Shown here one piece after another: positions 33,233-41,853 of a stretch of 51,214 nucleotides of DNA. The notes under the pieces were generated by a model. It worked only from the letters and a program-made list of their open reading frames with translations. It was not told where the DNA came from and did not search any database. Source of the DNA: Alphaproteobacteria bacterium (GTDB lineage: Bacteria; Pseudomonadota; Alphaproteobacteria; Puniceispirillales; Puniceispirillaceae). The position numbers and the translations under genes are program-made. Location: positions 1-51,214 of the forward strand of contig JADHOL010000011.1 in the NCBI GenBank assembly GCA_016779005.1, written 5' to 3'. How positions within the stretch are numbered: position 1 is the first letter of the stretch; each line of letters opens with the position of its first letter.

Positions 33233-35071
33233 TTATTCAGCTGCAACATCTAATCCCAAGAATCCGCCTGATTGCCGATCCCAATAACCGGCATATATTC
33301 CATTAAGTTTAAGAAGAGAGCTGTGCGTTCCTTGTTCGATTATTTGTCCTTCATCCATCACAATAATTCGGTCCATATGCGCAATTGTCGAAAGCCGATG
33401 TGCAATTGCAAATACTGTTTTGCCAACCATAATATGCATCAGTGCGCTCTGTATTACACTCTCAACTTCGCTGTCTAACGCACTTGTAGCCTCATCTAGA
33501 ACCAAAATTGGAGCATCTTTTATTATGGCACGTGCAAGTGCTATACGTTGGCGTTGCCCGCCTGAAAGTTTGACACCTCGCTCTCCAAGATAGGCATCAA
33601 ATCCTTTGCGTCCCTGATTATCTACAAGCTCCTTGATAAACTCAAACGCGCCTGCGTTTTTCGAGGCTTCAATCATATCCTGCTCAGTCGCATCTGCTCT
33701 GCCGTAAATGATATTATCGCGTGCCGTTCTGTTGAACATGGATGTCTCTTGCGAGACAACACTAATGTGACTTCTCAAACTCTCTTGAGTGACATCTCGC
33801 ACATTTTGATTATCAATTAGTACATCGCCCTTTTCAGTATCATAAAGACGCAACAGCAACGCAATTAAGGTGGATTTACCTGCACCTGATGCGCCAACAA
33901 CCCCCAGCTTTTCACCTTGTTTAATAGAAAGTGAAACCTCTTTTAATCCGCCTTTCTTTTGCCCATACGCAAATGTCACATTACTAAACTGAACATCACC
34001 ATTTTGTACGAGAAGCTTTTTGGCGTTTTTGCTATCACTCATATCATGAGGAACTGCTAGTGTTCTCATGGCATCTTCAACTTCACCAAGATTTGTATAT
34101 ATCGCCATAAGTGAAAAACTCACCCATCCTGCCATCATCATCAGGCGCATTGCAACTGAGCCAGATGCCACAACCTCGCCCGGAGTGGCAGAGCCGTTTG
34201 TCCACAGAAATATCGTAAACAAAGTGACAGCTACAAAAATAGAGCTGGCATAGACCAAAATGCATGTTCTAAACCAAACAATCTCGTTACCATAGATAAT
34301 AAGCGCTTTTCTTAGGTTTGCAAATGCACCGATGGCAGCTCTATCCTCGTGCTTTGAATTCGCAAAAAGCTTAACAAGATTTATGTTACTCACCGTATCA
34401 ACAATCTGACCTGTTGCTTCTGCCTGAGCATTAGCTCTTTTAGATGAGGTAATTTTGATTCGGGGCATAAAAAACGCCATCATCGCGTAAAATCCAGCAA
34501 ACCATATGACCACGATTAAGCCTGCCCGCCAATCAATCAGACTGATTATCCAGAAGGAGGTAGCAACCGATGCTAATGCGAAGAGAACCGTATGTATTAA
34601 TTCTACAACTACGTCCGTTAGCGAGCGCGAAGCTTGTATTTCTTTTTGGGCTATTCTGCCTGCAAAATCATTATCAAAGTAACTTTTTGAATGTCCAAGG
34701 GTCCATCGATGTATGCGGATAGATATTGAGCTGCGAATATTTGGACTGATAACAATGGATTGCATATAGTTTGAGAAAAAGAAAAAAATTGGCCTGATAA
34801 AAAACAGAAAGCCCACAGCAGCCAGAAGCAAAAACCCTTTTTCCGCAAATAAAGATTGTGGAGATGATTCCAAAATTAAATCAATAACATACCCTATCAA
34901 CGCAGCTGTAAACGTCTCAACAACGCCAGATAGAATGCTTGCAATCGCGGCCAGTGTTAATGCCGCATAGGTCCCAGTTAAGCACCATCTGATAAAGGCA
35001 AATAATGTATGAGGAGGAGGGGTTTTCACCTCTTGTTCAGGTGAAATCCAATTTATAGGATGCGTTATCAT
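33233..35071 (-). CDS. ABC exporter, fused membrane and ATPase domains (MsbA-like)
   Basis: A 612-residue half-transporter. An N-terminal membrane domain of six helices (about 30-330) is followed by a nucleotide-binding domain with Walker A (GASGAGKST), a Q-loop (SVVSQETSMFNR), signature VKLSGGQRQR, Walker B (ILVLDEATSALD) and the His switch (IAHRLSTI). It would act as a homodimer in the inner membrane, exporting a lipid, drug or peptide; no peptidase domain is present. It stands alone as a transcription unit, with gaps of 179 bp upstream and 342 bp downstream. Confidence 0.94.
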   Translation of the reverse strand: MITHPINWISPEQEVKTPPPHTLFAFIRWCLTGTYAALTLAAIASILSGVVETFTAALIGYVIDLILESSPQSLFAEKGFLLLAAVGFLFFIRPIFFFFSNYMQSIVISPNIRSSISIRIHRWTLGHSKSYFDNDFAGRIAQKEIQASRSLTDVVVELIHTVLFALASVATSFWIISLIDWRAGLIVVIWFAGFYAMMAFFMPRIKITSSKRANAQAEATGQIVDTVSNINLVKLFANSKHEDRAAIGAFANLRKALIIYGNEIVWFRTCILVYASSIFVAVTLFTIFLWTNGSATPGEVVASGSVAMRLMMMAGWVSFSLMAIYTNLGEVEDAMRTLAVPHDMSDSKNAKKLLVQNGDVQFSNVTFAYGQKKGGLKEVSLSIKQGEKLGVVGASGAGKSTLIALLLRLYDTEKGDVLIDNQNVRDVTQESLRSHISVVSQETSMFNRTARDNIIYGRADATEQDMIEASKNAGAFEFIKELVDNQGRKGFDAYLGERGVKLSGGQRQRIALARAIIKDAPILVLDEATSALDSEVESVIQSALMHIMVGKTVFAIAHRLSTIAHMDRIIVMDEGQIIEQGTHSSLLKLNGIYAGYWDRQSGGFLGLDVAAE

Positions 35072-35250
35072 TTAAAGTAATACTACCACCCAATTACATA
35101 AATGAGGGAAAATGCCCGTACCATCTGTTAAATTATACGCAACGCGGCAGGTTATGGATGCATAAAAAGGCTTGAAAATTAAGTTTATTGGTTAATGTAA
35201 CATACTGAATTACGTTAATTTTTCAAATTTATGTTTGATTTTGAATTCTG

Positions 35251-35994
35251 TTATTCTTCCGTATCAAATTTATAGCTTGGTAGCGTTGCAAGGCTATCTT
35301 TGAGTGCTTTTCCCCATTCGTTAGAGATCATGTTAAAATAGGGATCTTTAGAGTGTATTTTTATTACATGTGCAGATTCAAGGCTATCTTTTTTATATAT
35401 GTGTATGTCCAGTGGCGGCCCGACTGACAAATTTGCTTTAATAGTTGAATCAAATGACACCATTAGTAATTTTATAGCATCTTCGAACGACATATTAGGC
35501 TCGAACCCTCTTATTAGAATGGGGCGGCCATATTTCGTTTCGCCAATCTGAAAAAATGGATTTTCTTCTGAAACTTCGATGAAATTTCCTTCTGGATATA
35601 TTAGATATAATCGCTGCCTGCCGCCTTTTATCTGTCCCCCTAAAATAAAGGTTGCCGAAAATGCGCGCTCTCCCATTTGTTGACCTTTGGTTGTTACATC
35701 AATAATTTGTGCAAGTGTTTCACTAATGGTTTTGGCAACCTGAAACATGGTGGGTGCTTGCAAGATAGATGGCGAGCGCTCATCTTGCACTTTAGTCTGT
35801 TCTGATAATGTGCTTATTACAGCCTGACTTGTGGCAAGGTTTCCAGCGGTGGCAAGAAAAATTTGCCGCTCTCCTTCTATCCCCCAACTAAAGGTTTTTG
35901 GGTATTGAGAGATATTATCAAGTCCGCCATTTGTAAGAGTGTCAGACATAAATATCATTCCATCTGACAGCTTTAAAGCTACACAATAAGACAT
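35251..35994 (-). CDS. Anbu-type proteasome-like peptidase, Ser at the N-terminal nucleophile position
   Basis: A 247-residue self-compartmentalising peptidase of the Anbu family (bacterial relatives of the 20S beta subunit). The start is taken at 35994, not at the upstream in-frame codon at 36030. AAAGGA lies 8 bases before this ATG, and the protein then begins M-SYCVAL, aligning to the family's M-TYCVA so that removal of Met exposes the nucleophile. Here that residue is Ser rather than the usual Thr. The supporting proteasome residues Asp17 (MSDTLT) and a Lys at about 32 (QYPKTF) are present. It is the last of four genes, after transglutaminase, Alpha-E and ATP-grasp, an established conserved neighbourhood for Anbu. 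Confidence 0.9.
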   Translation of the reverse strand: MSYCVALKLSDGMIFMSDTLTNGGLDNISQYPKTFSWGIEGERQIFLATAGNLATSQAVISTLSEQTKVQDERSPSILQAPTMFQVAKTISETLAQIIDVTTKGQQMGERAFSATFILGGQIKGGRQRLYLIYPEGNFIEVSEENPFFQIGETKYGRPILIRGFEPNMSFEDAIKLLMVSFDSTIKANLSVGPPLDIHIYKKDSLESAHVIKIHSKDPYFNMISNEWGKALKDSLATLPSYKFDTEE

Positions 35995-36010
35995 ATAAAC
36001 ATCCTTTAAA

Positions 36011-36826
36011 TTATTGTTGACTAATCGCAATTTGTGTTGAAATTGTCTCTTCGCCGGTTCCCTGTCTTACGCCTGACAATGGAATGACATCACGATAATC
36101 AAATCCCGTTGCAAGTTTGATATATCTCTCATCAGGGGAAATTCCGTTGGAGATGTCGAATCCTACCCAGCCTATCGCATCTAAATAAACTTCTGCCCAT
36201 GCATGACTTGCTTCTTGGATTATAGTTTCATCCATCATTAAATATCCGCTTACATAACGCGCACTATAACCAAGCAAACGAGATACGCTCAGAAACGCAT
36301 GTACATGGTCCTGACAAACGCCTGCTCCCAATTCTAATGCTTTTTCTGCTGTTGTGGATGTAGTTGTTTTCCCCTTTAGGTAAGCGATATTCGCTCTGAT
36401 AAGAGATGATAATTGATGAAGAAGTGTAAGCTCATCAAACCCCTCTTTCTTTTGAAGGCGTTTTATCTGATCCCTAATTTTTTTTACTCTTGTCCCTGGC
36501 TTGGATAGAATAGTTGGTCTGTTAAACAAAATAAGTGGTATTGGGCTTTGATGCTTGCCAATAATTCCGTTAGTATCATTAACTTCTACATTTCCAACGG
36601 ATGAGATAATAATTTTATTTGAGCCTACATCATTCTTACACAAATGAATGTGATTGCCGTGATAATCTTGTGTTTCAAGCTCTATTTCGCACCCCTCTAC
36701 TATTATATCCCAATTCAGAATCCTCTGATGCGTAATAGATAGCGGTGTTAAATGTAATCTTTGAATTACGGAACGCGGTGTTTCTTCAAATTCGAAGATA
36801 GTTTGATGTTTGATTGAGTAATGCAT
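36011..36826 (-). CDS. Transglutaminase-like cysteine peptidase of the Anbu cluster
   Basis: A protein of about 271 residues with an N-terminal beta-sandwich (about 1-105) and a transglutaminase core. The catalytic triad is visible: Cys171 in GAGVCQDHVHAF, His208 in SHAWAEVYL and Asp224 in VGFDISNG. ATG 36826 is preferred to TTG 36832, which overlaps the upstream stop codon. Family members of this kind act as amide-bond hydrolases or ligases. In this cluster they have been proposed to process the product made by the ATP-grasp/Alpha-E proteins. Cytoplasmic, since no signal peptide is present. Confidence 0.92.
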   Translation of the reverse strand: MHYSIKHQTIFEFEETPRSVIQRLHLTPLSITHQRILNWDIIVEGCEIELETQDYHGNHIHLCKNDVGSNKIIISSVGNVEVNDTNGIIGKHQSPIPLILFNRPTILSKPGTRVKKIRDQIKRLQKKEGFDELTLLHQLSSLIRANIAYLKGKTTTSTTAEKALELGAGVCQDHVHAFLSVSRLLGYSARYVSGYLMMDETIIQEASHAWAEVYLDAIGWVGFDISNGISPDERYIKLATGFDYRDVIPLSGVRQGTGEETISTQIAISQQ

Positions 36827-36828
36827 GG

Positions 36829-37767
36829 TCAATTTAGATTAAAGTCGTGGGTTATTTGCTGACTTATTGAATTGTTTTTATATAACAGATTTGATATCAA
36901 CCCTCTTAAGTCAATGTTGTTTATATCTATTTTAGCATTTTGTCTTAATTCAGTGTAAAAATCATCTGCTATTTCCAGTGACTTATACTGTCCTCTATAA
37001 AGCTCGGTTAAATCTGTTAAGTTTGTTTTTATTTCCTTGGAGCAAAATAAAATCGAGCGTGGCATTCTTTTATCAAAAATCAGAAAGTCAGCAATTTCGC
37101 CCGGGTTTAATCGCCCAGTTTTGAGCCAATTAAAAGAGCGCCAAGCCGAAAGCGAGCGCAATATAATCTCCCATTGTGCCTTATCTTCTCGCTCTCCTAT
37201 TATAGAGGCAGTTGGTAATAGCATGTGATATTTAGCATCAATTGCTCTTGCTGTATTATCGGCACGCTCGATAAATGTGCCAAGGCGTAGGAAGTTGAAT
37301 ATATCATTGTGAAGCATCGAGCCATATAGGGCGCCACGGAACATTGAGCTACCTTTAACAATATCCTCTAATAATGACGGAAGGTTCTGAATGCTGACCT
37401 GACGTTTCAATGAGGCATCACAATTCATCCAGCATTCATTTAGGGATTGCCATACTTCTTGGGTAAGATAAGTTCTAACCGAACGGCCATTCTGTCTTGC
37501 CGCAGTCATTAAAACAGCAATACTATTGGGGTTATTTTCATCCCGAAGTAGAAAGTTGATGACATTAGACATGGATTTGATTTCATAAAAACTATCAAAT
37601 ATGTCGGCATATCCGCTCGCAACGACAATTGAGCTCCATTCTTCTTGGTCTTCATCTTTGTTAGATAATGCGTGGTGGAGTGTTGCTTGAATACGCCTTG
37701 CATTATTCTCACTTCTTTCAAGATAGCGCGCCATCCAGAATAAATTATTTCCGTGCCTTCCAAGCAT
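36829..37767 (-). CDS. Alpha-E domain protein (DUF403)
   Basis: A 312-residue all-helical protein of the Alpha-E family. It begins with the characteristic MLGRHGNNLFWMARYLERSENNAR and contains FLRLGTFIERADNTARAIDAKYH in the middle, the second signature with Glu-Arg and Asn-Thr-Ala-Arg. Its biochemical role is unproven. It is nearly always encoded beside the circularly permuted ATP-grasp and transglutaminase proteins, as here. The ATG follows the ATP-grasp stop codon directly, so translation is coupled. Confidence 0.94.
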   Translation of the reverse strand: MLGRHGNNLFWMARYLERSENNARRIQATLHHALSNKDEDQEEWSSIVVASGYADIFDSFYEIKSMSNVINFLLRDENNPNSIAVLMTAARQNGRSVRTYLTQEVWQSLNECWMNCDASLKRQVSIQNLPSLLEDIVKGSSMFRGALYGSMLHNDIFNFLRLGTFIERADNTARAIDAKYHMLLPTASIIGEREDKAQWEIILRSLSAWRSFNWLKTGRLNPGEIADFLIFDKRMPRSILFCSKEIKTNLTDLTELYRGQYKSLEIADDFYTELRQNAKIDINNIDLRGLISNLLYKNNSISQQITHDFNLN

Positions 37768-39177
37768 TTAGGTCTCCAGCACCCATGTGTCTTTTGTTCC
37801 GCCACCTTGACTTGAATTCACAACCAGAGACCCTTTTTTTAGGGCAACGCGGGTAAGACCGCCAGCCGTAACTTTGATCCCGTCAGGTGATACAAGCACA
37901 AAGGGTCTGAGATCCACATGACGCGGCGCGAGGCCAGCTTTGGTTAATATTGGCACAGTTGATAAAGATAAGGTTGGCTGAGCAACGTAATTATCAGGAT
38001 TACTTAGAAGCTTTCGCTTAAAGGACGCTATTTCGCGGGCGCTGGCGGTTGGGCCTATCAACATGCCATAGCCTCCAGAGCCGTGAACTTCTTTTACAAC
38101 TAGGTCGCTCAAATTTTCAACAACATAGGAGAGATTAGATTTCTCAGAGCAGCGCCAAGTTGGAATATTTTTCAATATCGCCTTTTCACCGAGATAAAAA
38201 TTTATAATTTCAGGAATATAGGAATAAATGGCTTTATCATCTGCTATTCCAGCACCCGGTGCATTGGCAATCATTATTTGCCCATCTCGGTAAGCATCAA
38301 ATATGCCAGGGGAGCCTAAAACGCTGTCAGGGTTAAAGGATAAGGGATCTAGAAATGCATCATCTACCCTGCGATAAATCACATCTACCGTTTGCGTGCC
38401 TGCCGTCGTGCGGATAATCATCTTGCCATTTTCTAGCTCTAGATCAGATCCTTGAATTAATTCAACGCCCATTTCATCAGCCAAAAACGAATGTTCATAA
38501 TAGGCAGAATTATGAATGCCAGGGGTGAGAATTGCGATAGTAGGATTTGTGCTTAATCTACTTGCTGACTTTGTCAAACAATCAAAAAGCTGTTTTGGGT
38601 AATCTCTGATTGGTTTAACTTTGTGATTTGCAAATAATTCGGGAAACATATGTTGCATTGTTGCGCGATTTTCAATCATATAGGATACACCTGAAGGCAC
38701 TCTTGCATTATCCTCTAAAACGAAGAAATCATGCTCAGCTGTTCTAACAATATCTATTCCAACCACATGAGTATAAATATTGCCTGGTGGCTTAAATCCA
38801 CACATCTGAGGCAGAAAAGCACGATTATTATTGATTAATTCTGATGGGATAATACCAGCCTTTACGATTTCCTGTTTATTATAAACATCGCTTAGAAATG
38901 CATTAATCGCTGTAACCCGCTGGATGATGCCCTTTTCAAGTCGGCGCCATTCTTCTTCTAAAATAATTCTTGGTATGATATCAAACGGAATTAAGCGTTC
39001 TTGCTCATCTTTGTTGCCATATACGTTAAAGGTGATTCCAATTCGCCGAAAAATTTTTTCTGCCACCGCGGATTTTTGTAATAATTGTCTGTGGTCTTGT
39101 TCAGACAGCCAAGAAGATAAATTTTTGTAAGGGTCTCTTGGAAGGTCTCCCTTGCCGCTCATCATCTCATCAAACAT
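37768..39177 (-). CDS. Circularly permuted ATP-grasp protein (DUF404/DUF407)
   Basis: A 469-residue protein of the circularly permuted ATP-grasp family, predicted to form amide or peptide bonds at the cost of ATP. It has the expected length and motifs: FEQ-like entry region, RRIGITFNVYG, EEEWRRLEKG, the DNARVPSGVSYMIENR segment, VDVIYRRVDD, and near the end VVKEVHGSGGYGMLIGP, the glycine-rich ATP-binding loop. It is the first gene of the leftward four-gene Anbu operon, so the promoter should lie in the gap at 39.2-39.4 kb. Confidence 0.94.
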   Translation of the reverse strand: MFDEMMSGKGDLPRDPYKNLSSWLSEQDHRQLLQKSAVAEKIFRRIGITFNVYGNKDEQERLIPFDIIPRIILEEEWRRLEKGIIQRVTAINAFLSDVYNKQEIVKAGIIPSELINNNRAFLPQMCGFKPPGNIYTHVVGIDIVRTAEHDFFVLEDNARVPSGVSYMIENRATMQHMFPELFANHKVKPIRDYPKQLFDCLTKSASRLSTNPTIAILTPGIHNSAYYEHSFLADEMGVELIQGSDLELENGKMIIRTTAGTQTVDVIYRRVDDAFLDPLSFNPDSVLGSPGIFDAYRDGQIMIANAPGAGIADDKAIYSYIPEIINFYLGEKAILKNIPTWRCSEKSNLSYVVENLSDLVVKEVHGSGGYGMLIGPTASAREIASFKRKLLSNPDNYVAQPTLSLSTVPILTKAGLAPRHVDLRPFVLVSPDGIKVTAGGLTRVALKKGSLVVNSSQGGGTKDTWVLET

Positions 39178-39406
39178 AAACTATTCCGCATTTTTTCGTA
39201 TGTGTGGTCAGTTAGAAGAAATAAACACATCACATAAAGTGCTAAAATTAACGAAACCTAGTGCAAAAAATGCATCAATGGTATCATATAACCTAATATT
39301 TAGTTTGGTATTATGCACTAACTTTTTAAGAATCACTCATTTGTGCGGCTCTGAAAGAGCATTATTTAGCGCTAAATGCGTAATCGGTGCCACTCTAACC
39401 GAGTAT

Positions 39407-40051
39407 CTATTTTCGTAAAATGGTAAATGTAACATCTCCTGTAACCTGAGGTGTGGAGGTTGCATAAGTTGGGCCAAATAAATGGCGTGCGCTCTCAATA
39501 AAGCGGGCGCGATTAGCGTAGTATATTTGGTTTCTGATATGACTTTGTTTATCGCAAAGCAGGTTGAGCGTAATACCATATCGGCTAAATTGCCATGATA
39601 GATGCAGGTTATCGAATATGTACTCTTCCCAGAGTTTGGTTTTGTCTATATGACATAAATTAAAGGTTCCAGAAAACAAACTAAAATCCACCATTTGCCT
39701 TGGCTTTCTGCCAATTGAAAACAGTTTTTTCTCGTTGGGAAAGTGCTGTTTGCACGCTTTAATCATCGCGCTATTTATATCGACGCCAGTATATAATAGG
39801 TGCTGATATTTTGGAGTTGCTTTTATAAAATCATATAAGGCACCATAGCCGCATCCCACATCAGCAATGATTGTATTTTGATGTGGGGAAGCGTGCCCAA
39901 CCTGTTGCAAAAGAGAATCAAACCTCGCAAATTGTGCAGATTTATTGCGCCAAAAAACGCCCTCTGCAACATTGCCACGCTGATTTAATCGTGCTTGGTA
40001 GGCCGCATTTAGACTATGTTCGAGGGCAAGGTGAGTTAGTCGGCGAAACAT
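39407..40051 (-). CDS. Class I SAM-dependent methyltransferase
   Basis: A 214-residue protein. The nucleotide-binding loop IADVGCGYGALYDFI is motif I, followed by the acidic VDINSAMIKACKQHFP of motif II. The C-terminal half contains ITLNLLCDKQSH, seen in stand-alone small-molecule methyltransferases. Substrate unknown. GAGG/AAGG precedes the ATG. It ends 229 bp upstream of the ATP-grasp gene on the same strand and may be read through into the Anbu operon, but the gap argues for a separate unit. Confidence 0.85.
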   Translation of the reverse strand: MFRRLTHLALEHSLNAAYQARLNQRGNVAEGVFWRNKSAQFARFDSLLQQVGHASPHQNTIIADVGCGYGALYDFIKATPKYQHLLYTGVDINSAMIKACKQHFPNEKKLFSIGRKPRQMVDFSLFSGTFNLCHIDKTKLWEEYIFDNLHLSWQFSRYGITLNLLCDKQSHIRNQIYYANRARFIESARHLFGPTYATSTPQVTGDVTFTILRK

Positions 40052-40497
40052 TCCTTTATACCTCTTTTAAACATATTATTGAGGATATGTTATTATCTAA
40101 TTCGCGGTAGGCGAAGCACAAAATAGCCAATCTTCTATGACGTTAAACAATTATGATAAACAATAAAAATTAACCTTATATAATAGATGATAATCGTGCC
40201 AGAAAAACTAAAATAGTAAAAAAATCTCCTGTATTATTCCAAGAAATAGTCGAATATAACCGACTAAATTGATCCCAGCATTTTGTTAGATGAGGATAAC
40301 ACCTCCAAATTTTGCGGTATTTTCTACAATGCGGATGATTTTTCTGTCCTCAAGCAAGAGCAGTGCATTAAATGCATCGCAGCTAGTTATATTTAGCAGT
40401 ATTCGGTCTCACCACTTTTTGTTTGAAATAAACTGTATTTTTGTAGTCGCAAAAATAAAACTCCCTAACAAGCTCTAACAAAGAAAGTGAGAATATA
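40052..40497. promoter_or_regulatory. Promoter region of urtABCDE with a 22 bp palindrome
   Basis: About 450 bp between the divergent methyltransferase and urtA. TATTTTTG-TAGTCG-CAAAAATA (40436-40457) is a perfect inverted repeat with 8-base arms, ending 40 bp upstream of the urtA ATG, a plausible operator or leader hairpin. Close to the start, CTAACAA is repeated with a 10 bp period (40465-40471 and 40475-40481). I see no sigma-54 promoter or NtrC-type palindrome in the urtA direction. The rest looks unstructured. Confidence 0.4.
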
Positions 40498-41760
40498 ATG
40501 AAAAATATAATTGTAGCTAGTGCAATTATGTGCTCGGTCGCAAGCCAAGCGTTTGCGGATATTAAAGTGGGTATTTTGCATTCCTTATCAGGCTCCATGG
40601 CGATATCTGAGACAACATTGAAAGATACGATGTTGATGTTAATTGAAGAACAGAATGCGAAAGGCGGATTGCTAGGCGAAAAGCTCGTACCTGTTGTAGT
40701 CGACCCTGCATCTGATTGGCCGCTATTTGCAGAAAAGGCGCGCGAATTATTAACAGTGTCTGACGTTGACGTAATGTTTGGATGCTGGACGTCTGTTTCT
40801 AGAAAGTCGGTTTTGCCCGTTATTGAAGAATTAAACGGATTGCTTTTCTATCCGGTTCAATATGAAGGAGAAGAAAGCTCCAAAAATGTATTCTACACAG
40901 GAGCAGCACCAAACCAACAGGCCATTCCTGCAACGGACTATTTTCTGGACGAGCTTGGCGTTGAGAAATTTGCACTGTTGGGTACAGACTATGTTTATCC
41001 AAGGACGACAAACAAAATTCTTGAGCAATATTTGAAAGATAAAGGAATTTCAGAATCCGATATTTTTGTAAATTACACACCGTTTGCACATTCAGATTGG
41101 TCAAAGATCGTGGCTGACGTGGTGGCTCTTGGCGCAGATGGCAAAAAAGTGGGTGTTATTTCAACCATCAATGGCGATGCCAATGTCGGTTTCTATAAAG
41201 AGTTAGCAGCTGCTGGTGTATCTGCAGATGACATCCCAGTTGTTGCATTTTCGGTCGGTGAAGAAGAGCTGTCTGGATTAGACACAACAAACCTTGTCGG
41301 CCATTTAGCAGCATGGAACTATTTCCAATCGGCAGAATCAGACTTGAATGAAGAATTCATTGCGTCTTTCAAGGCAAAAATGGGTGATGAGCGCGTAACA
41401 AACGACCCAATGGAAGCGCATTATATTGGATTTAACATGTGGGTTCAGGCAGTTGAGAAGGCAGGAACTACTGACGTTGATGCAGTAAGAGAGTCAATGT
41501 ACGGCCTTACAGCACCAAATTTAACAGGCGGTGTGGCAGAAATGCTTCCAAACCATCACCTATCAAAGCCGGTTCTTATTGGCGAAATCCAAGCAGATGG
41601 TCAATTTGATATAATCAGCCAAACCGAAGAAGTGCCTGGCGATGCATGGACAGATTTTTTACCTGAGTCAGCAGTTCTAATGTCGGATTGGAAAGATATT
41701 GGATGCGGTATGTATAATACGGAGACAAGTACTTGTATTCAGATGAAATCCATCTACTGA
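40498..41760 (+). CDS. urtA: Urea ABC transporter substrate-binding protein
   Basis: A 420-residue periplasmic receptor of the branched-chain amino acid/urea type. A signal peptide covers about residues 1-20 (ends QAFA-D), then IKVGILHSLSGSMAISE, the characteristic UrtA opening. WTSVSRKSVLPVIEE, LLFYPVQYEGEE and LLGTDYVYPRTTN are diagnostic UrtA stretches. It delivers urea to UrtB/UrtC. Short-chain amide receptors (FmdD) are close relatives, but the complete urtABCDE order supports urea. It heads the operon and is followed by a hairpin before urtB. No urease genes lie in this window. Confidence 0.93.
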   Translation: MKNIIVASAIMCSVASQAFADIKVGILHSLSGSMAISETTLKDTMLMLIEEQNAKGGLLGEKLVPVVVDPASDWPLFAEKARELLTVSDVDVMFGCWTSVSRKSVLPVIEELNGLLFYPVQYEGEESSKNVFYTGAAPNQQAIPATDYFLDELGVEKFALLGTDYVYPRTTNKILEQYLKDKGISESDIFVNYTPFAHSDWSKIVADVVALGADGKKVGVISTINGDANVGFYKELAAAGVSADDIPVVAFSVGEEELSGLDTTNLVGHLAAWNYFQSAESDLNEEFIASFKAKMGDERVTNDPMEAHYIGFNMWVQAVEKAGTTDVDAVRESMYGLTAPNLTGGVAEMLPNHHLSKPVLIGEIQADGQFDIISQTEEVPGDAWTDFLPESAVLMSDWKDIGCGMYNTETSTCIQMKSIY

Positions 41761-41807
41761 TTTTTCGTAACCATTACCCAAATCCGTAAAGATATTTTAC
41801 ATAGATA

Positions 41808-41840
41808 GTCGGAGACATCAGATAATGCAATGTCTCCGAC
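41808..41840 (+). promoter_or_regulatory. Hairpin between urtA and urtB
   Basis: Perfect 11-base arms GTCGGAGACAT (41808-41818) and ATGTCTCCGAC (41830-41840) enclose an 11-base loop. The AGGA of urtB follows immediately. No T-run follows, so it is more likely an mRNA 3' stabiliser or a translation modulator than a full terminator. Confidence 0.75.
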
Positions 41841-41853
41841 AGGATTATAAACC

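Noticed and set aside
40185-40205. Sigma-54-like TGGCACG on the minus strand upstream of the methyltransferase
   Set aside because: The -12 element lacks the required GC, so only half of the promoter pattern is met.
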